NCBI GenBank assembly: GCA_020052415.1
Contig: JAGVPB010000013.1
Coordinates: forward strand, 1-64,000
Length of the DNA stretch: 64,000 nt
From: Bacteroidales bacterium
GTDB lineage: Bacteria; Bacteroidota; Bacteroidia; Bacteroidales; JAADJA01
Reading direction: 5' to 3'
The first letter of the stretch is position 1; each line of letters begins with the position of its first letter. This document shows positions 62,011 through 64,000 of the stretch, one piece after another. The translations under genes and the position numbers were made by a program. Below the pieces are notes generated by a model. The model saw nothing but the letters and a program-made list of their open reading frames with translations, was not told the DNA's origin and made no database searches.

Positions 62011-63057
62011 TTACTTTACACCAACATCAACCTTCATATTTTCACGGAGTTGCAATAACCCGGTCGTAATCACAGTATCGCCGGGCTGAAGCCCTGCACT
62101 GACCTGAACTTCCCTTTCGCCACGAATCCCTGTCGTTATATAAACAATCTTTACCATACCGTTTTCACGCACATAGACTTTTTCACCCCTGATATCGGGA
62201 ATAATAGCTTCTGACGGTATGATAAGGGCATCGGTTAATTTCTCAATGACGATCTCAACCTTTGCAAATGACCCCGGGAAAATAAGTTTTTCTTTGTTTT
62301 GACACCTTGCCCTGATAGAAAGCGAGCGTGTGGAAGGATCTATCTTTGGATCAACAGCATAAACTATTCCTGTAAAAGTACTGTCATAACTATCTGTTTG
62401 AAAAAATACTTCAGTGCCGTTTTTGATTTTGCCAAGATATTTTTCGGGAACAGCAAATTCAATTTTTACCGGGTCAACTTCCATCAGTCTTGCGATAAGC
62501 ATGGAAGGCGTAGCAAATCCACCAGGGCTTACATATCTCAATCCGATTTGTCCGCTGAAAGGAGCAAATATTTCTGTTTTTGCTATCTGAGATCCGACCA
62601 GTTCAATATCTGCTTGTATTACTCCAAGCTGGTTTTTTGCAATGTCCATTTCTTCCTGGCTGATGGCATCAAGTTCCAGAAGTTTAGTTTTCCTGTAAAC
62701 ATCCTCTTTTGAAAGAGATACTTCAAGAAGCAATTTTTTTAATTGAGCCTGCAAATCCACATCATTGATCTTGACCAGCAGATCGCCCCTGTTCACCCAG
62801 CCTCCTTCGGTAAAGTTTATTTTAACAACTCTGCCAGATACTTCACTCCTGATCTCAATTTCTTCGTTTGCCAATATGGAACCTGTTGTGTAAATTTTGT
62901 TTTCTATTTCTTTTGGCATCACAACAACCCCGTTTACATTTACCGGCTTTTGAACCGCCATTCCACTTGCATTAGTGTTCTTTTCTTTGCAGCTTGTGAA
63001 CGCAACAACAAGTAGGATTATCGGCAGGCTGAATACAAATGGTTTAAACGTTCCCAT
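62011..63057 (-). CDS. RND efflux periplasmic adaptor (HlyD/MFP family)
   Basis: A 348-residue lipoprotein adaptor: lipobox VAFTSCKEK, lipoyl-like half-domain EEIEIRSEVSGRVVKINFTE, helical hairpin (about 105-165), second half-domain IFAPFSGQIGLRYVSPGGFA, and the beta-barrel and membrane-proximal parts with GSFAKVEIVIEKLTDALIIP and GEREVQVSAGLQPGDTVITT. It links the pump and the TolC-like duct. It is the first gene of the operon. No regulator gene (TetR or AraC type) lies nearby within the window. Confidence 0.95.
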   Translation of the reverse strand: MGTFKPFVFSLPIILLVVAFTSCKEKNTNASGMAVQKPVNVNGVVVMPKEIENKIYTTGSILANEEIEIRSEVSGRVVKINFTEGGWVNRGDLLVKINDVDLQAQLKKLLLEVSLSKEDVYRKTKLLELDAISQEEMDIAKNQLGVIQADIELVGSQIAKTEIFAPFSGQIGLRYVSPGGFATPSMLIARLMEVDPVKIEFAVPEKYLGKIKNGTEVFFQTDSYDSTFTGIVYAVDPKIDPSTRSLSIRARCQNKEKLIFPGSFAKVEIVIEKLTDALIIPSEAIIPDIRGEKVYVRENGMVKIVYITTGIRGEREVQVSAGLQPGDTVITTGLLQLRENMKVDVGVK

Positions 63058-63220
63058 GATATAATTCCGAAATAGTTTAATAACGGTATGCTATTGCAAA
63101 AATATATTTATTTACACTTCTGACTCTCGAAAATTTATATCGTAACTACGGGCTAATTTCAATTTCCCGGTATCGCTAGTCCAATGTCATTAAGTTAAGC
63201 AACCTGTTATAGTTCTGTAT

Positions 63221-63362
63221 CACCCCTTCGGGGTTTTTATTAAACAATTGTAAATATTTTCTATAATACTATCATCCCTTCGGGATTTTTAAAGCCTGAA
63301 AGGCTGATATTATTATAGATATCAAATTATTAGAAGGAAAATAACCCAGAAAGGGTGACATT
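63221..63362. repeat. CCCTTCGGG/CCTGAAAGGC palindromic repeats
   Basis: The 320-bp gap between the adaptor gene and aconitase holds short hairpins: ACCCC-TTC-GGGGT plus T run (63222-63238), ATCCC-TTC-GGGAT plus T run (63274-63290), GCC-TGAAA-GGC and CCC-AGAAA-GGG. They look like terminator-type repeats on the plus strand, but no plus gene ends here; such words are spread in Bacteroidota intergenic DNA. Confidence 0.55.
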
Positions 63363-63378
63363 ATTTGACAAATTCTCA

Positions 63379-64000
63379 TTAATTTATTTTTCGACCTGAC
63401 TGCTGATTTTGCAATTTGATCAGATTTAAAGCGCTTCCTGCCTTAAACCATTCAAACTGATTTTCATTATAGGTATGATTTGCAGGGATTTTTTCATTCG
63501 TCCCATCCTTGTGATTCAAAATAACAGTAAATGTCTTTAACGGGGAAAATGACTCCAGTCCAAGTATATCAATAGTGTCATCCTCTCTAACTTTATAATA
63601 ATCTTCCTTGTCGGCAAAAGTCAATGCAAGCATTCCCTGCTTTTTGAGGTTGGTTTCGTGTATTCTTGCGAATGATTTTACAAGAACTACTTTAACGCCC
63701 AAATGCCGGGGTTCCATAGCCGCATGTTCGCGGGATGAACCTTCACCGTAGTTTTCATCGCCGATGACAACCGAACTGTATCCTTTTGCTTTATAAGCCC
63801 TTGCGGTTGCCGGGACCGGTTCATAATTACCCGTAATTGCGTTTTTAACGTTATTGATCTTTTCATTAAAAGAATTGACTGCGCCAATCAACATATTGTC
63901 TGAAATATTATCGAGGTGCCCTCTGAATCTGAGCCAGGGGCCGGCCATTGAAATGTGGTCGGTAGTGCATTTGCCTTTGGCTTTAATCAATAATTTTAAA
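63379..64000 (-). CDS. acnA: Aconitate hydratase, C-terminal part (cut by the window end)
   Basis: The last ~205 residues of aconitase, which converts citrate to isocitrate in the TCA cycle: [40 protein letters not shown] near the swivel-domain active site (SSREH), [32 protein letters not shown]. The cluster-binding N-terminal part lies beyond the window. The large form in Bacteroidota resembles mitochondrial-type aconitase. The frame is open to the window edge, so the Met at 63990 is internal. Confidence 0.95.
   Translation of the reverse strand, partial: LKLLIKAKGKCTTDHISMAGPWLRFRGHLDNISDNMLIGAVNSFNEKINNVKNAITGNYEPVPATARAYKAKGYSSVVIGDENYGEGSSREHAAMEPRHLGVKVVLVKSFARIHETNLKKQGMLALTFADKEDYYKVREDDTIDILGLESFSPLKTFTVILNHKDGTNEKIPANHTYNENQFEWFKAGSALNLIKLQNQQSGRKIN

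Noticed and set aside
63221-63290. UUCG-type hairpins with T runs as terminators of the adaptor or aconitase genes
   Set aside because: The T runs follow on the plus strand, while both flanking genes are on the minus strand; better treated as dispersed repeats.

Overview
The window looks like a chromosome piece of an anaerobic or facultative Bacteroidota bacterium (Bacteroidales or a relative). The signs are SusC-like TonB receptors with an N-terminal carboxypeptidase-like domain, a T9SS C-terminal sorting domain, a BamA-like lipoprotein, small Bacteroidota-specific families (DUF4834 beside YfhO), promoters of the TTTG-N19-TAnnTTTG type, few Shine-Dalgarno sequences, and a probable tungsten aldehyde:ferredoxin oxidoreductase together with pyruvate phosphate dikinase. 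No complete IS, prophage, CRISPR array, rRNA or tRNA was seen.

Layout. 0.3-3.1 kb: pyruvate phosphate dikinase. 3.2-8.4 kb: an accessory island with a truncated BRO-N gene, an AT-rich three-gene operon of unknown function, an ORF6N regulator, an orphan antitoxin and two HEPN/MNT toxin-antitoxin (TA) pairs, with four copies of a ~53-bp imperfect palindrome lying 3' of these cassettes. 8.5-13.9 kb: rpmH, DUF4834, a YfhO-like membrane protein, a glycosyltransferase and a GpsA-like dehydrogenase. 14.1-25.5 kb: two TonB receptors, a His-rich small secreted protein, a cysteine-synthase-like enzyme, an S9 peptidase lipoprotein and a HigA antitoxin with an unusual partner. 25.5-26.06 kb: a four-helix-bundle (IVP-like) gene bracketed by inverted microsatellites.

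26.06-38.6 kb: what looks like one specialised-metabolite locus, all on the minus strand: B12-type radical SAM enzyme, sulfotransferase, acyl carrier protein, BtrH-like acyltransferase, small HTH protein, O-methyltransferase, a Cys-less ketosynthase-like (chain-length-factor-like) protein, an active-type ketosynthase, a second methyltransferase and an MFS exporter. It is split by two TA modules (30.7-32.2 kb) that arrived with TonB-receptor tails and palindromes. 38.7-43.7 kb: a T9SS-exported repeat protein, then a ThiS/ThiF pair divergent from an AOR-family oxidoreductase. 43.8-48.2 kb: a TPP-riboswitch-controlled TonB receptor (probable thiamine importer) whose 3' end is repeated twice downstream, each repeat separated by a TA module. 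48.2-64 kb: DUF434 protein, AroQ, an EF-G, a BamA-like protein, a RecD-like helicase, an M64-type peptidase, a complete RND efflux operon, and the C-terminal part of aconitase running off the end.

The most unusual signal is the link between TA modules and two related families of ~50-bp palindromes. One family always lies just after a TonB-receptor 3' end, intact or fragmentary. This suggests that TA cassettes are captured at, or move with, such sites. Three ~130-151-bp MITE-like elements with shared terminal inverted repeats and 6-bp target duplications, and several private microsatellites built as inverted pairs, show that the intergenic DNA is very active.
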